Positions 38,129-46,814 of a stretch of 64,000 nucleotides of DNA are shown piece by piece. A model generated the notes under the pieces. It saw nothing but the letters and a program-made list of their open reading frames with translations. It ran no database searches and was not told the DNA's origin. Position 1 is the first letter of the stretch. Every line of letters starts with the position of its first letter. This DNA is from Lactobacillus sp. ESL0680 (GTDB lineage Bacteria; Bacillota; Bacilli; Lactobacillales; Lactobacillaceae), in the NCBI RefSeq assembly GCF_029392855.1, contig NZ_CP113945.1, forward strand, positions 496,001 to 560,000. Direction: 5' to 3'. The position numbers and the translations under genes are program-made.

Positions 38129-38585
38129 GAAAATTTGCAAGAATCTATTATTAATTTTAGTTGTAACGGTTATTTGGGGCTTCACTGTACGAGAAGTAGG
38201 TAATACTGGTCAACCGCTAGTATCAGCAACTAAGACAATTGGTGTATTTGCGACTAATTTATTTTATTGGTTTTCAATTTTGCTCGTGTATGACCAAATA
38301 TCTGATAATTTTTTAGAGCAAAGTTTTGTTCGGATCAGATTCAAAAGTCTGGGACAATTATGTTGTGCCATTGGAATCAAAATAGTCATTTTTACTGTTG
38401 TAGCTGTTAGCTTTTTATCTGTGACAACACTTGTTTTGCTAGGAAAATATTGTTCGGTAAGTACATTGTTGTTCATTGCTTTATTTATAATGGTGATGCT
38501 GGTGATGAATGAACTATGGCACTTTTACCAATTAAATCAAAAATCATTATTAATTGTAATTTTTGTTTTGCTTGTATTATTTTAA
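38121..38585 (+). CDS. Small membrane protein of the exporter operon
   Basis: This 154-residue protein has four to five hydrophobic segments (for example NLLLILVVTVIWGF and LLFIALFIMVMLVM). I chose ATG 38121 because GAGGGGAT precedes it. It overlaps the preceding permease gene and so is probably part of the same transporter. No family is recognised. Confidence 0.6.
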   Translation: MIKKICKNLLLILVVTVIWGFTVREVGNTGQPLVSATKTIGVFATNLFYWFSILLVYDQISDNFLEQSFVRIRFKSLGQLCCAIGIKIVIFTVVAVSFLSVTTLVLLGKYCSVSTLLFIALFIMVMLVMNELWHFYQLNQKSLLIVIFVLLVLF

Positions 38586-38591
38586 TAAATA

Positions 38592-38620
38592 TTGACAGTA
38601 TATTATAGAGATGTTATTGT
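38592..38620 (+). promoter_or_regulatory. Promoter of the YxeA-type gene
   Basis: A perfect TTGACA (38592-38597) with 17-bp spacing to TATTGT. It begins 7 bp after the preceding stop, so the downstream gene can be transcribed on its own. Confidence 0.6.
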
Positions 38621-38672
38621 ATATTCAACACTGTATTATTTATCCATAACACCAAAAATAACGGAGACGAAA

Positions 38673-39011
38673 ATGAAGCATATTGAAAAGTTTTTCTTAA
38701 ATAGTGCGATTGTCATCGTAGCTCTAGTTGCATTTATCATGATAAGTCATATACCAATTGTGGATGAAGTCATCGATTACTTTAATCCGTTTATCTCAAT
38801 GAGAATTGATTACGCTGAAGTGCCTAAGGGTACGCAAGATTACCGTAATATTCAGGCAGTTGATAAAGACGGCCATAAGTTACGGTATAAGCTTGAAAGC
38901 TTTGGTGGTTATGATGCCACTCAAAAATATGTTGTCATTAAGCATAAGGGGCAATTTGTAAAGCATATTGACTATATCCCAAAAAGTAAAATGCCAGTTA
39001 CCGAAGACTAA
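38673..39011 (+). CDS. YxeA-type (DUF1093) secreted or membrane-anchored protein
   Basis: This 112-residue protein has one N-terminal membrane segment (about residues 10-28), then a small extracellular domain of about 80 residues (YAEVPKGTQDYRNIQAVDKDGHKLRY) matching the YxeA/DUF1093 family. Such proteins often accompany bacteriocin-type ABC transporters in lactobacilli. I chose ATG 38673 because GGAGACG precedes it; the frame upstream runs through the promoter. Its function is not established. Confidence 0.7.
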   Translation: MKHIEKFFLNSAIVIVALVAFIMISHIPIVDEVIDYFNPFISMRIDYAEVPKGTQDYRNIQAVDKDGHKLRYKLESFGGYDATQKYVVIKHKGQFVKHIDYIPKSKMPVTED

Positions 39012-39049
39012 AAAATAAGCTAGAACTTAATAGTTCTAGCTTATTTTTT
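39010..39049. terminator. Bidirectional terminator
   Basis: The 17-bp perfect stem AAAAAATAAGCTAGAAC with loop TTAATA lies between convergent genes and overlaps the stop of the YxeA-type gene. Confidence 0.92.
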
Positions 39050-39051
39050 GG

Positions 39052-39573
39052 TTAATTCAAATTAACGTTTACCTTGCGCCCAATTGGCGGGAAGGTTGGC
39101 AATTTTAACGGTGTTGTGTGCCACTGAGTAAAGAGTGTCGCACTTAATAAAATAAAGGGGACATCTTCTGGACGTGTAATATCACAAGTTAGGATGACGC
39201 CAGGTTTACCGACTTTAGTTTTGACGGTTGCTACTTTTTTGATGCCGAATAGAAATTTGTAGCTGCCGTTTTTAATGCTACCAGTGACAAGGTAATTGAG
39301 CCGCGTCAGGTAAAACAAGTTGGTCATGCGGCTGTTGAGGCGCTTAACTTTAACTAGCGAATGGTTGACGACATCAATAGTAAATGAAGAAATAAGGCCA
39401 TTGCCGTCAGCGTATAATCGACCGATTTCTTCATGATTGCGCGTCTTTAAATATAAGGTGTGATTAGGATTATCTAAATTTCCCTGAATAATATACTGAA
39501 TTTGTCCGTTTTCGTCAGCAACAGGGATCTGTCCGTATTCGGATTCTTGACTTAACTCTAATAAGTAGCGCAT
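39052..39573 (-). CDS. LURP-one/tubby-like (YxjI-type) protein, tentative
   Basis: This 173-residue soluble protein consists of alternating short strands with many beta-turn residues. The pattern (YIIQGN, then LYLKTRNHEEIGRLYA, then YLVTGSIKNGSYKF) recalls the LURP-one-related/YxjI beta-barrel fold. The match is by eye and the role of that family is unknown. It is encoded 11 bp after the HAD phosphatase gene on the same strand and is probably co-transcribed with it. Confidence 0.5.
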   Translation of the reverse strand: MRYLLELSQESEYGQIPVADENGQIQYIIQGNLDNPNHTLYLKTRNHEEIGRLYADGNGLISSFTIDVVNHSLVKVKRLNSRMTNLFYLTRLNYLVTGSIKNGSYKFLFGIKKVATVKTKVGKPGVILTCDITRPEDVPFILLSATLFTQWHTTPLKLPTFPPIGRKVNVNLN

Positions 39574-39584
39574 CTATAATACCT

Positions 39585-40460
39585 CTATTCTTTAGCATTA
39601 TCTTTGATAAACTTCCTTAAAATATAGCCGACACCGTCTTCGTTATTAGTTTTGGTTTCGATTTGTGCAAGTTCTTTGATTTGGGGAACAGCATTCCCCA
39701 TTGCCACGCCGATACCGGCATCACGAATCATGCTTTCATCATTTAAATTATCGCCGATTGCAGCAACTTCGTCACGTTTAAAGCCCTTTTTCTTGGCATA
39801 TTCAAGTAAGGCAGTTCCTTTTTGAGCATGAATGTCATTGATTTCAATGTTGATGTCAGAACTAGAGGTAATTGCAAGATCGTCAATAAGTGCCAGTTCC
39901 TGCTTAATTTTGGTTAATAAAGCGGGTCCGCGACTGTCGAAGCCAATTATTTTCATAACTTCAATCTTCGGATCAAGCAAAAGCTCCTCAAAATTATCAA
40001 CTAAAGTCATACTTAACATTGCATTACTGCCACCGGAAATTGCAACTGCATTTTTAAAAGATAATCCGGGATTAAGGGCAATTAATGAGTGAGCCAAATT
40101 GAAGACACGTTTGCTAATATCCTCGGAATAAATATGGTCGGCAGTTACGATTTCAAAATAAATATCGTTTTTACGCAGAATGTTAGCAGCAGCAATTACT
40201 TTTTGCTTGGGTAGAACATGCTTAACTTGCAGAGTATTATTTGTATCGTAAACTAAGGCACCGTTAATGTTGATGAAGCCAGTTTGCAGCCCGTAATTGC
40301 GAATAACTGCCTGTGATTGCTTGGGTGCCCGACCTGTTGCAACTAAAAACTCAATGCCATTGTCTTGAGCAGCACGAATGGCGGCAACATTTTCGTCAGA
40401 AATGGTTACTTTGCTGTTAAATAGCGTGCCATCAAGGTCGCAGGCTACTAATTTAATCAA
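39585..40460 (-). CDS. Cof-type HAD-superfamily phosphatase
   Basis: This HAD hydrolase of about 291 residues is of the Cof/IIB type, which dephosphorylates sugar phosphates, flavins or related small molecules. Motif I DLDGTLFNS is at the N-terminus, motif II in LVATGRAP and motif IV GDNLNDESMI in the C-terminal third. The start is a TTG; the one at 40460 has GGGAGG at 13 nt, and a second TTG lies four codons upstream. The substrate cannot be predicted. Confidence 0.85.
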   Translation of the reverse strand: MIKLVACDLDGTLFNSKVTISDENVAAIRAAQDNGIEFLVATGRAPKQSQAVIRNYGLQTGFININGALVYDTNNTLQVKHVLPKQKVIAAANILRKNDIYFEIVTADHIYSEDISKRVFNLAHSLIALNPGLSFKNAVAISGGSNAMLSMTLVDNFEELLLDPKIEVMKIIGFDSRGPALLTKIKQELALIDDLAITSSSDINIEINDIHAQKGTALLEYAKKKGFKRDEVAAIGDNLNDESMIRDAGIGVAMGNAVPQIKELAQIETKTNNEDGVGYILRKFIKDNAKE

Positions 40461-40651
40461 AGTGAAATTCAATCCTCCCTTAATTAATAACTAATTACTT
40501 CTTTAAATCAATATTAACATATCGTAAAAACATTAACCGTACTTTTTAAGTAGAATGGGATGAAGATTATTGCCAATTTAACGAATTTTGTTGCCATCAG
40601 CGCGTAGTTTCATGATAACATTGAAGTTAATGGAAGAGAGGCTACATAATA

Positions 40652-41347
40652 ATGAAACGGTTTATTGGTAATGATTGGGATGAGGTTTTAGCACCGGTAT
40701 TTGCCAGTGATGGCTATCATCAACTGCATGAATTTTTAAAGAAGGAATACGCGACTAAGCAAATCTTTCCCGATATGTATCATATTTTTACGGCGTTTAA
40801 GTTAACCTCGTATAAGCAGACTAAGGTAGTTATTTTGGGGCAAGACCCATATCATAATCCCAGTCAGGCAACGGGGATGAGCTTTGCGGTGATGCCGGGA
40901 ATTAATCTGCCGCCGTCATTACAAAATATCTATCGTGAATTATACGACGATGTGGGCTGTCAACCGGTTAATCATGGTTACTTAAAAAAGTGGGCAGACC
41001 AAGGTGTATTGTTACTAAATGCTGTTTTGACAGTTCCTTATGGTCATGCTAATGGTCATCAAGGCAAGGGCTGGGAGCAAGTAACAGATGCAGCGATTAA
41101 GGCTTTGAGTGATCGGGGTCAGGTTGTTTTTATTCTTTGGGGTAGATTTGCACAAAATAAAATCCCATTAATTGACCAAGAGAAGAATTTTGTGATTAAA
41201 TCAGCTCATCCAAGTCCATTTTCAGCTGATCGTGGCTTTTTCGGGTCACGGCCATTTTCACGGTGTAATACCGCATTGAAAAAGTTTGGTGAAACGCCGA
41301 TAGATTGGCAATTGCCGCAGACAGTTGCTCAAGCAGATTTAGCATAG
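40652..41347 (+). CDS. ung: Uracil-DNA glycosylase (family 1)
   Basis: Ung removes uracil from DNA to start base excision repair. It has 231 residues, with the catalytic [16 protein letters not shown] motif near residue 67 and the second signature [13 protein letters not shown] near 189. GGAAGAGAG lies upstream of the ATG. It is the first gene of ung-pta-tsaE with minimal spacing. Confidence 0.97.
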   Translation: MKRFIGNDWDEVLAPVFASDGYHQLHEFLKKEYATKQIFPDMYHIFTAFKLTSYKQTKVVILGQDPYHNPSQATGMSFAVMPGINLPPSLQNIYRELYDDVGCQPVNHGYLKKWADQGVLLLNAVLTVPYGHANGHQGKGWEQVTDAAIKALSDRGQVVFILWGRFAQNKIPLIDQEKNFVIKSAHPSPFSADRGFFGSRPFSRCNTALKKFGETPIDWQLPQTVAQADLA

Positions 41348-41356
41348 GTGAAGATA

Positions 41357-42349
41357 ATGAGTGTTTTTGAATTATTAAAAAATAAGGTACAGGCAAGTCA
41401 GAAAAGTTACCGGATTGTTTTTCCAGAAGGAACCGATAAGCGGGTGATTGCAGCGGCTAGCAGGTTAGCGCAGGAAAAAATAATTGAACCGATTTTGTTG
41501 GGTAATCAGCAAGAAATTGCCCAAATTGCTCAAGATGCCGAAATCGACCTTGGCGCAGTAACTGTAGTCGATATTACGGCTTACACACACCAAGATGAGA
41601 TGGCAGCAGCATTCCTTGCTGCTCGCGGTAAAACCTTTACAAAGCAAGAAGTTGCCCAGCAGCTGCAAGACCCTAATTATTTTGGCACGATGCTTGTAAA
41701 AATGGGTGCGGCTGACGGAATGGTATCAGGTGCGGCACATTCAACAGCCGATACTGTTCGTCCAGCTCTGCAATTAATTCATGCAGCTGACGGAATGCAC
41801 CGAGTTTCTGGAAGTTTCATTATGGAGCGCGGCAGCGAAAAGTACGTTTTTGCCGATTGTGCAATTAATATTGAGCCTGACAGCAGCACTTTGGCCGAAA
41901 TTGCTTACCAATCTGTGCAAACAGCGCGGTTAATTGATATTGATCCTAAGGTAGCATTCTTGAGCTTTTCAACTAAAGGTTCTGCCAAGGGCGAAATGGT
42001 TGATAAGATGCAAGAAGCTAACGCGTTGTTCCATCAGCAGCACCCTGAGATTATTTCCGATGGTGAATTGCAGTTTGACGCGGCTTATGTACCAGAAGTT
42101 GCAGCAACAAAAGCCCCAGACTCGGCACTCAAGGGGCAAGCAAATATTTTTATCTTTCCAGAATTGCAGTCAGGGAATTTAGCTTACAAAATTACCCAGC
42201 GCCTAGGTAACTTTACGGCAATTGGTCCAATTTTGCAGGGACTTGCCGCGCCGGTCAATGACTTATCGCGTGGTGCCAGCAGCCAAGACATTTATAATAT
42301 GGCAATTTTGACTGCTGCCCAGGCGCTTTTGGGGGATGAGCAAAAATAA
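41357..42349 (+). CDS. pta: Phosphate acetyltransferase
   Basis: Pta interconverts acetyl-CoA and acetyl phosphate, feeding ATP production through acetate kinase. I chose ATG 41357 (330 residues), with AGGTG just upstream; a GTG at 41348 is the only other in-frame option nearby. PEGTDKRVIAAA lies near the N-terminus, and KMGAADGMVSGAAHSTADTVRPALQ and the C-terminal IGPILQGLAAPVNDLSRG match the family. The stop overlaps tsaE (TAATG). Confidence 0.96.
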   Translation: MSVFELLKNKVQASQKSYRIVFPEGTDKRVIAAASRLAQEKIIEPILLGNQQEIAQIAQDAEIDLGAVTVVDITAYTHQDEMAAAFLAARGKTFTKQEVAQQLQDPNYFGTMLVKMGAADGMVSGAAHSTADTVRPALQLIHAADGMHRVSGSFIMERGSEKYVFADCAINIEPDSSTLAEIAYQSVQTARLIDIDPKVAFLSFSTKGSAKGEMVDKMQEANALFHQQHPEIISDGELQFDAAYVPEVAATKAPDSALKGQANIFIFPELQSGNLAYKITQRLGNFTAIGPILQGLAAPVNDLSRGASSQDIYNMAILTAAQALLGDEQK

Positions 42350-42822
42350 TGAAATTAGAAGTTAATTCCGCTGCTGAAATGCAGCAAATCGGAACAGCAA
42401 TTGCCCAAACGGCGCAGCCACACGACTTACTGCTATTGAATGGTGACCTAGGAGCGGGGAAAACGACGTTAACGCAGGGTATTGGCCGTGCATTAGGCGT
42501 TAAGCGGCCGGTGAAGAGCCCAACTTTTACCATTGTGCGTGAGTATCGCGAAGCAAAATTACCGTTGTTTCATATGGATTTTTATCGTTTAGAAAATGAT
42601 GACTTGTCCTCGATTGATTTAAATAGTTATTTGGCAGAACCTGGATTAGTCGTGATTGAGTGGCCACAGGTAATTAAGTCTGATCTGCCTAGTGAATATC
42701 TGCAGCTAGTAATTAGTCGCGTGGATGATAGTTGGAATTCAACTAAGCGGCTAATTGAATTTAAACCGCAAGGTGAGCGCAATCAAACTTGGGTTAATGA
42801 AATATTAGCCAAAATTAAATAA
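42349..42822 (+). CDS. tsaE: tRNA threonylcarbamoyladenosine biosynthesis ATPase TsaE
   Basis: TsaE is the ATPase needed with TsaB and TsaD for the t6A modification at position 37 of ANN-reading tRNAs. The 157-residue protein carries Walker A GDLGAGKTTL near residue 33, then KSPTFTIVREY and VVIEWPQ, all typical. It overlaps the pta stop by 1 bp. A terminator closes this operon. Confidence 0.95.
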   Translation: MKLEVNSAAEMQQIGTAIAQTAQPHDLLLLNGDLGAGKTTLTQGIGRALGVKRPVKSPTFTIVREYREAKLPLFHMDFYRLENDDLSSIDLNSYLAEPGLVVIEWPQVIKSDLPSEYLQLVISRVDDSWNSTKRLIEFKPQGERNQTWVNEILAKIK

Positions 42823-42828
42823 TATACC

Positions 42829-42864
42829 AAAGGCAGAGCTGATTAATTTTAGCTCTGCTTTTAA
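42829..42864 (+). terminator. Terminator after tsaE
   Basis: AAGGCAGAGCT pairs with AGCTCTGCTTT around a 10-nt loop. Confidence 0.8.
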
Positions 42865-43113
42865 GTTGCTCTCATAGATATTACTAAATAAAGAAATTTG
42901 TATTGCAAGTCGTTATTTTGGTGGTTTATAATATACACTATCATGCATAAGTAATTATAAATTTTCTATAATAATATAGTAAACATATCGTGATTAAGAT
43001 AATTAAAGAAATATTTATAATTTAATATTAATCTTTGAAGGCTGTCTTAATCGGCAAGTTGAAATTATAGATATTAAGAGTATTAGGATGACTAATTACA
43101 ATAGGAGTCACAA
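42865..43113 (+). promoter_or_regulatory. AT-rich leader of the tandem A/B modules
   Basis: About 250 bp of very AT-rich DNA without an ORF. Several TATAAT-like hexamers occur, for example near 42928, but no single -35/-10 pair stands out. TAGGAG at 43100-43106 is the ribosome site of the first A gene. The length and composition suggest a long 5' leader or a complex promoter. Confidence 0.4.
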
Positions 43114-43839
43114 ATGGGGAAAAATGTTGTTATTACACAATTTCTAACCAAGATACCAGATGAAAAAACAGATCAAGATCTTGAAGAAGTTGATATCATT
43201 GAAAAGACTCATGATTTGTATGAGTCGACAGCAAAGTTTGGCATAGAATTACATACATTAGTTAATTCTTCAAATAAGATAACGCCACCGTCCCTAGAAA
43301 AAATAATTCAGGTAGAGCCGTTTGCTAATTATATAAGTAATAAAGGGCGTTTTTTGCGTTGGGAAGTTACCTTTGAATATTTATTACAGCATCCTGAAAT
43401 TGAAAAAGCTGCCATAGTTGATGCTAGTGATGTAGAAATGCTGAATTACCCCTTTGAGCAAGTAAAAAGTGGCATGTTGTATGTCGGTGATGAGGATAAT
43501 GATCTTACAGGCACAACTATTACTAACGACGCTAAGCCGGGATATTTATCAGAATTTATTAGCAAAAATCGGCATTTACAATTACTGAATACAGGTGTTC
43601 TTGTCGGTACAAGGGAAATGCTGCTTGAGTTCTTGGCCGTGATGGTTAAATTGACTGCTGAAGATGCTGTGAATGAAAAATTCTTCCCGGAACAAGCTCA
43701 TCTAGGAGATTTTGAGATGGGCATTGCCTGCTATATTCTTTATAAATTTTTCCCAGAACATGTGTGTCACGGCCGCTTGGTTACTACACACTATAAATAT
43801 TATGAGCGCAATAGTAAGGCATGGTTTAAGTATAAGTAG
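43114..43839 (+). CDS. Putative glycosyltransferase, module A copy 1
   Basis: This 241-residue soluble protein has two close paralogues in the window (44639 and 55276). Their shared core is the block RWEVTFEYLLxHPEIEKAA, then VDxxDVxMxNYPF near residue 107. A YxGDExxDL stretch, LQLLNxGVLVGTR near 155, HLGxFEM near 195, CHGR and a terminal W-F-K-x-K follow. The acidic VDxxDV cluster after hydrophobic strands looks like the nucleotide-sugar/metal site of GT-A folds, so I call it a putative glycosyltransferase. The family is not recognised by name. TAGGAG precedes the ATG. It is followed 11 bp later by its B partner. Confidence 0.6.
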   Translation: MGKNVVITQFLTKIPDEKTDQDLEEVDIIEKTHDLYESTAKFGIELHTLVNSSNKITPPSLEKIIQVEPFANYISNKGRFLRWEVTFEYLLQHPEIEKAAIVDASDVEMLNYPFEQVKSGMLYVGDEDNDLTGTTITNDAKPGYLSEFISKNRHLQLLNTGVLVGTREMLLEFLAVMVKLTAEDAVNEKFFPEQAHLGDFEMGIACYILYKFFPEHVCHGRLVTTHYKYYERNSKAWFKYK

Positions 43840-43850
43840 GGGTAATTAAA

Positions 43851-44627
43851 ATGAACGAACAAGAATTTTTGCAGCGCTTTGAACATAAGACATTTAATTA
43901 CCAAGTAAAACTGGATAATGGTAATTGGGTCATGGTACGAATGTATCCAGGTGGGTATTTGGCAGTTACTTTTGCGTGCGATCATACAATAAAGTTTTCA
44001 GCACCAGTTGGTTTTTATCCTGAGGAACGCTATTGGGAATTTGACGAACAAGAGCAAGCAATCATTTTAAAAAATTTGGAGCAAACACGCGTTGTTGCTA
44101 AATACTTGTTGCCCAATAAACAGGATGATTATTGCTTTGTCTTAGAGAATGCGGCTGATCCGACCAAAGAATACGTTACCCACTTAAACTATGATTTTGA
44201 TGAGCAGGATAGTTCACCCAGTGTTTTAAATAGTCAACGAGTTATTTTTTTGAAGGATGACTTAGAAGATGATGAAACTAGGACTAATATTGAGCAATAT
44301 TCAGTTGATGAGTGTTGTGAGATTAAATATCTTTATGCTAAAGATGAGTGGGACTTCGTTAATGAGGTTTGGACAGCAATAACAGATGATTTTGCACTCA
44401 AAAATATTTGCGTATATTTTAGTGGCTATCCAGATACTAAACAGGTTTTGACGGATAAGTTAACTCTTAGCTATCGAGAAGATAATGCTAAATTTGTTTC
44501 GGGTACAAAGGGTGATGTTACTGTGGTTTTGTCGCAATTGTTAATTAAACATTATCATGAACAATTAACGGGCGCTCAAGAGTTGCACACCCCAGTTGAA
44601 TTGTTAGATCAAGTAATTATTAGCTAG
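43851..44627 (+). CDS. Unrecognised partner protein, module B copy 1
   Basis: This 258-residue protein is not recognised. Two halves are visible. Residues 1-125 are strand-rich, with the conserved block FYPEERYWEFDEQEQ, V(V/A)AKYLLP and LENAADP. Residues 130-240 look like a Rossmann-type alternation ending in the conserved SGTKGDVTVVLSQLLIKHYHE near 223. Paralogues lie at 45381 and 55994. There is no signal peptide or membrane segment, so it is cytoplasmic. Constant pairing with A suggests a complex or successive steps. Strict 11-bp spacing implies co-translation. Confidence 0.6.
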   Translation: MNEQEFLQRFEHKTFNYQVKLDNGNWVMVRMYPGGYLAVTFACDHTIKFSAPVGFYPEERYWEFDEQEQAIILKNLEQTRVVAKYLLPNKQDDYCFVLENAADPTKEYVTHLNYDFDEQDSSPSVLNSQRVIFLKDDLEDDETRTNIEQYSVDECCEIKYLYAKDEWDFVNEVWTAITDDFALKNICVYFSGYPDTKQVLTDKLTLSYREDNAKFVSGTKGDVTVVLSQLLIKHYHEQLTGAQELHTPVELLDQVIIS

Positions 44628-44638
44628 GAGTATTTGTC

Positions 44639-45364
44639 GTGGGGAAAAATGTGGTAATCGCACAGTTTTTTACTAAAATGTACAATGCTCAAAGTAATGA
44701 AATTATAGATAACATTGACATCATTAAGAAGACACAAAAATTGTATGCATCAGTTAGCCGTTTTGGCCTAGAATTACATACATTAATTAATTTTGAAAAT
44801 GAGAATGCTGTACCGTCATTGCAAAAAATCATTAATGTGGAGCCCTTTTCCCATTATCCCAGTGATAAGTTTTATTTTTTGCGGTGGGAAGTTACGTTTG
44901 AATATTTACTAAGGCATCCAGAAATTGAGAAAGCTGCCTTAGTTGATGCCGGCGATGTTCAGATGATGAATTATCCGTTTGCTGATGTTCAAGAGGACAC
45001 CTTATATATTGGCGATGAAGGCGTCGATTTACAGACAGAAATTATTAAAAATGATTCAAAGCCGCGCTATTTAGCACAATTTATCCAGCAAAATTGTCAC
45101 TTACAATTATTAAATGCCGGAGTATTAGTGGGAACGCGGCAGGTTTTACTGGAATTTTTAGGAATTTTAACTGAATTATATGTTCAGGATGCATACGAGC
45201 AGACAGTTCATCCAGATGAGGCGCATTTGGGTAATTATGAGATGTCATTAGTAAATTATGTTGCTTACCAGTGTTTTACAGATCGTTTACGTCATGGCCG
45301 GCAAGTGGTGACACGTTTTCAATATTTTGAACGAGCTTCATCTGCTTGGTTTAAGCACAAATGA
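44639..45364 (+). CDS. Putative glycosyltransferase, module A copy 2
   Basis: This 241-residue paralogue of 43114 starts with GTG after TAGGAG, 11 bp after B1. All conserved blocks are kept: RWEVTFEYLLRHPEIEKAA, VDAGDVQMMNYPF, LQLLNAGVLVGTR, HLGNYEM and RHGRQV. The acidic residues of the VDxxDV motif are intact, so it should be as active as copy 1. By eye it is closer to copy 1 than to copy 3, suggesting a local tandem duplication of the whole A-B unit. Confidence 0.6.
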   Translation: MGKNVVIAQFFTKMYNAQSNEIIDNIDIIKKTQKLYASVSRFGLELHTLINFENENAVPSLQKIINVEPFSHYPSDKFYFLRWEVTFEYLLRHPEIEKAALVDAGDVQMMNYPFADVQEDTLYIGDEGVDLQTEIIKNDSKPRYLAQFIQQNCHLQLLNAGVLVGTRQVLLEFLGILTELYVQDAYEQTVHPDEAHLGNYEMSLVNYVAYQCFTDRLRHGRQVVTRFQYFERASSAWFKHK

Positions 45365-45380
45365 TAAGTGAGGTACTAGT

Positions 45381-46142
45381 GTGAATGAACATGAATTTTT
45401 GCAGTTGGTTAGTGATCGGGTTTTTAGCTTTCAGTCCAAACTAGATAATGGCAACTGGTCAGTTGTATTGATGTCAGAAGAGGCAGCGTATTTAACAGTA
45501 ATTTTTGCTCAAGATCATAGGCTGCTGTTTCCTTCCAAAATAGGTTTTTATCCAGAAGAACGCTATTGGGAGTTTGATGAACGAGAGCAACTAATTATTT
45601 TGAAAAACTGGGATCAAACCCGGATTGTTGCTAAATATTTATTGCCCACCGAACCTAATGACCACTATTTTATTTTAGAAAACGCGGCCGATCCTAATAA
45701 ACGTTATATTTTATATCAAAATTTTACTTTTACTAATCAAATTGAACAAAAGCCTGTTTTAGCAAATCAACGGGTTATTTTTATGGTCAATAATTCGAAT
45801 AAAGCGGCAGTTGAGGATTATGCCCTGAATAATAATTGCATTGTGCATTGGTTAGATGACGTGCCGGATAATTCTTGGGCTTTAATTAAGCGGGCTTGGC
45901 AAGAAATTTATGCTGATGAGCGGATAAAGCAAGTGGGCATTGTTTTAATGGGAATGACGATGCTTGGTCAAGAGCTATTAACTAAAAAATTAGCCGTCAA
46001 TTCACAGTTAATCTCAGGAACTAGGCAGGAAGTTGTAATTGTCTTGGCTCAGCTGTTAATTAAGCATTATCATCAATTACTGGCAAAAAGGCCCGCGCTG
46101 TTACCCGCGCAATTATTAACTAATGTTGCTAGAATTTGTTAA
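45381..46142 (+). CDS. Unrecognised partner protein, module B copy 2
   Basis: This 253-residue paralogue of 43851 starts with GTG after GAGGT. The N-terminal block FYPEERYWEFDEREQ and LENAADPNKRY are nearly identical to copy 1. The C-terminal half diverges except for ISGTRQEVVIVLAQLLIKHYHQ. It is predicted cytoplasmic. It is last in the tandem unit, with a terminator immediately after. Confidence 0.6.
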   Translation: MNEHEFLQLVSDRVFSFQSKLDNGNWSVVLMSEEAAYLTVIFAQDHRLLFPSKIGFYPEERYWEFDEREQLIILKNWDQTRIVAKYLLPTEPNDHYFILENAADPNKRYILYQNFTFTNQIEQKPVLANQRVIFMVNNSNKAAVEDYALNNNCIVHWLDDVPDNSWALIKRAWQEIYADERIKQVGIVLMGMTMLGQELLTKKLAVNSQLISGTRQEVVIVLAQLLIKHYHQLLAKRPALLPAQLLTNVARIC

Positions 46143-46145
46143 ATC

Positions 46146-46183
46146 AAAAAAACTTGATAGTGAAAACTATCAAGGTTTTTTTT
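46146..46183. terminator. Bidirectional terminator after the tandem modules
   Basis: CTTGATAG pairs with CTATCAAG, flanked by A and T runs, between convergent genes. Confidence 0.88.
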
Positions 46184-46715
46184 ATATTTGATAAACCAAA
46201 TTTTTAATTGCTTCGTCACCAAACTGTTGATCTTGAGCGATTAGGATTCCGGCGCAAGCTTCGCTGTCGCTGAGGGCGTTATGGTGGTGCCACAATTCGA
46301 CATCTAGCGCATTGGCGACCGTATCTAGTTTGTGGTCCTTGAGCTCAGGTTCAAATAATTTACTGGTCTGCAGGGTATCAATGACAAAATAATGCGGTTC
46401 TTGAATATCATAACGGGCTAGGCTTTGGCGCATAACGTTGGTATCAAAGCGGGCGTTATGAGCGGCAACCAGCATACCAGGTTGATATAAAGCCTTAATT
46501 TGCGGCCAGACCTCAGCCATTGTTGGCGCATCTTCAACATCAGCCGCCGTAATATCATGTATCTGAATATTGCGCGCATCAAACGGCATCTGCGGATTAA
46601 TTACAGTATAAAACCGGTCGACAATTTGATTATCCCGCACCATCACCAATGCTAGTGAACAGGCGCTTTCGGGATGACGATTGGCAGTTTCAAAGTCCAT
46701 TGCGATAAAGTTCAT
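46182..46715 (-). CDS. DnaQ-like 3'-5' exonuclease (DEDDh family)
   Basis: This 177-residue stand-alone exonuclease domain is related to the epsilon proofreading subunit. ExoI is FIAMDFETA at the N-terminus, ExoII AAHNARFD near residue 86 and the ExoIII-type HNALSDSEA near 145, with the catalytic D, E, D, H and D residues in place. It may proofread DNA or trim RNA/DNA; the specific role is open. AAGGAGA precedes the ATG. Confidence 0.88.
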   Translation of the reverse strand: MNFIAMDFETANRHPESACSLALVMVRDNQIVDRFYTVINPQMPFDARNIQIHDITAADVEDAPTMAEVWPQIKALYQPGMLVAAHNARFDTNVMRQSLARYDIQEPHYFVIDTLQTSKLFEPELKDHKLDTVANALDVELWHHHNALSDSEACAGILIAQDQQFGDEAIKNLVYQI

Positions 46716-46814
46716 TTTTTCTCCTTAAAAATTTAATTTTAGTATAACATAGGATGAAGCTGGCAGATTAATGCGGTAGAATATAACAAGATGTAATTGA
46801 AGGGACGTTTAGCT

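Noticed and set aside
38592..38672. N-terminal extension of the YxeA-type protein
   Set aside because: These codons consist of the TTGACA/TATTGT promoter. The ribosome site is at 38663, and the signal-anchor begins right after ATG 38673.
43114..46142. A/B modules as the adhesin glycosyltransferases Gly or Nss of streptococci
   Set aside because: The A proteins are shorter and their conserved blocks do not match those proteins as I know them. I kept a neutral putative call.
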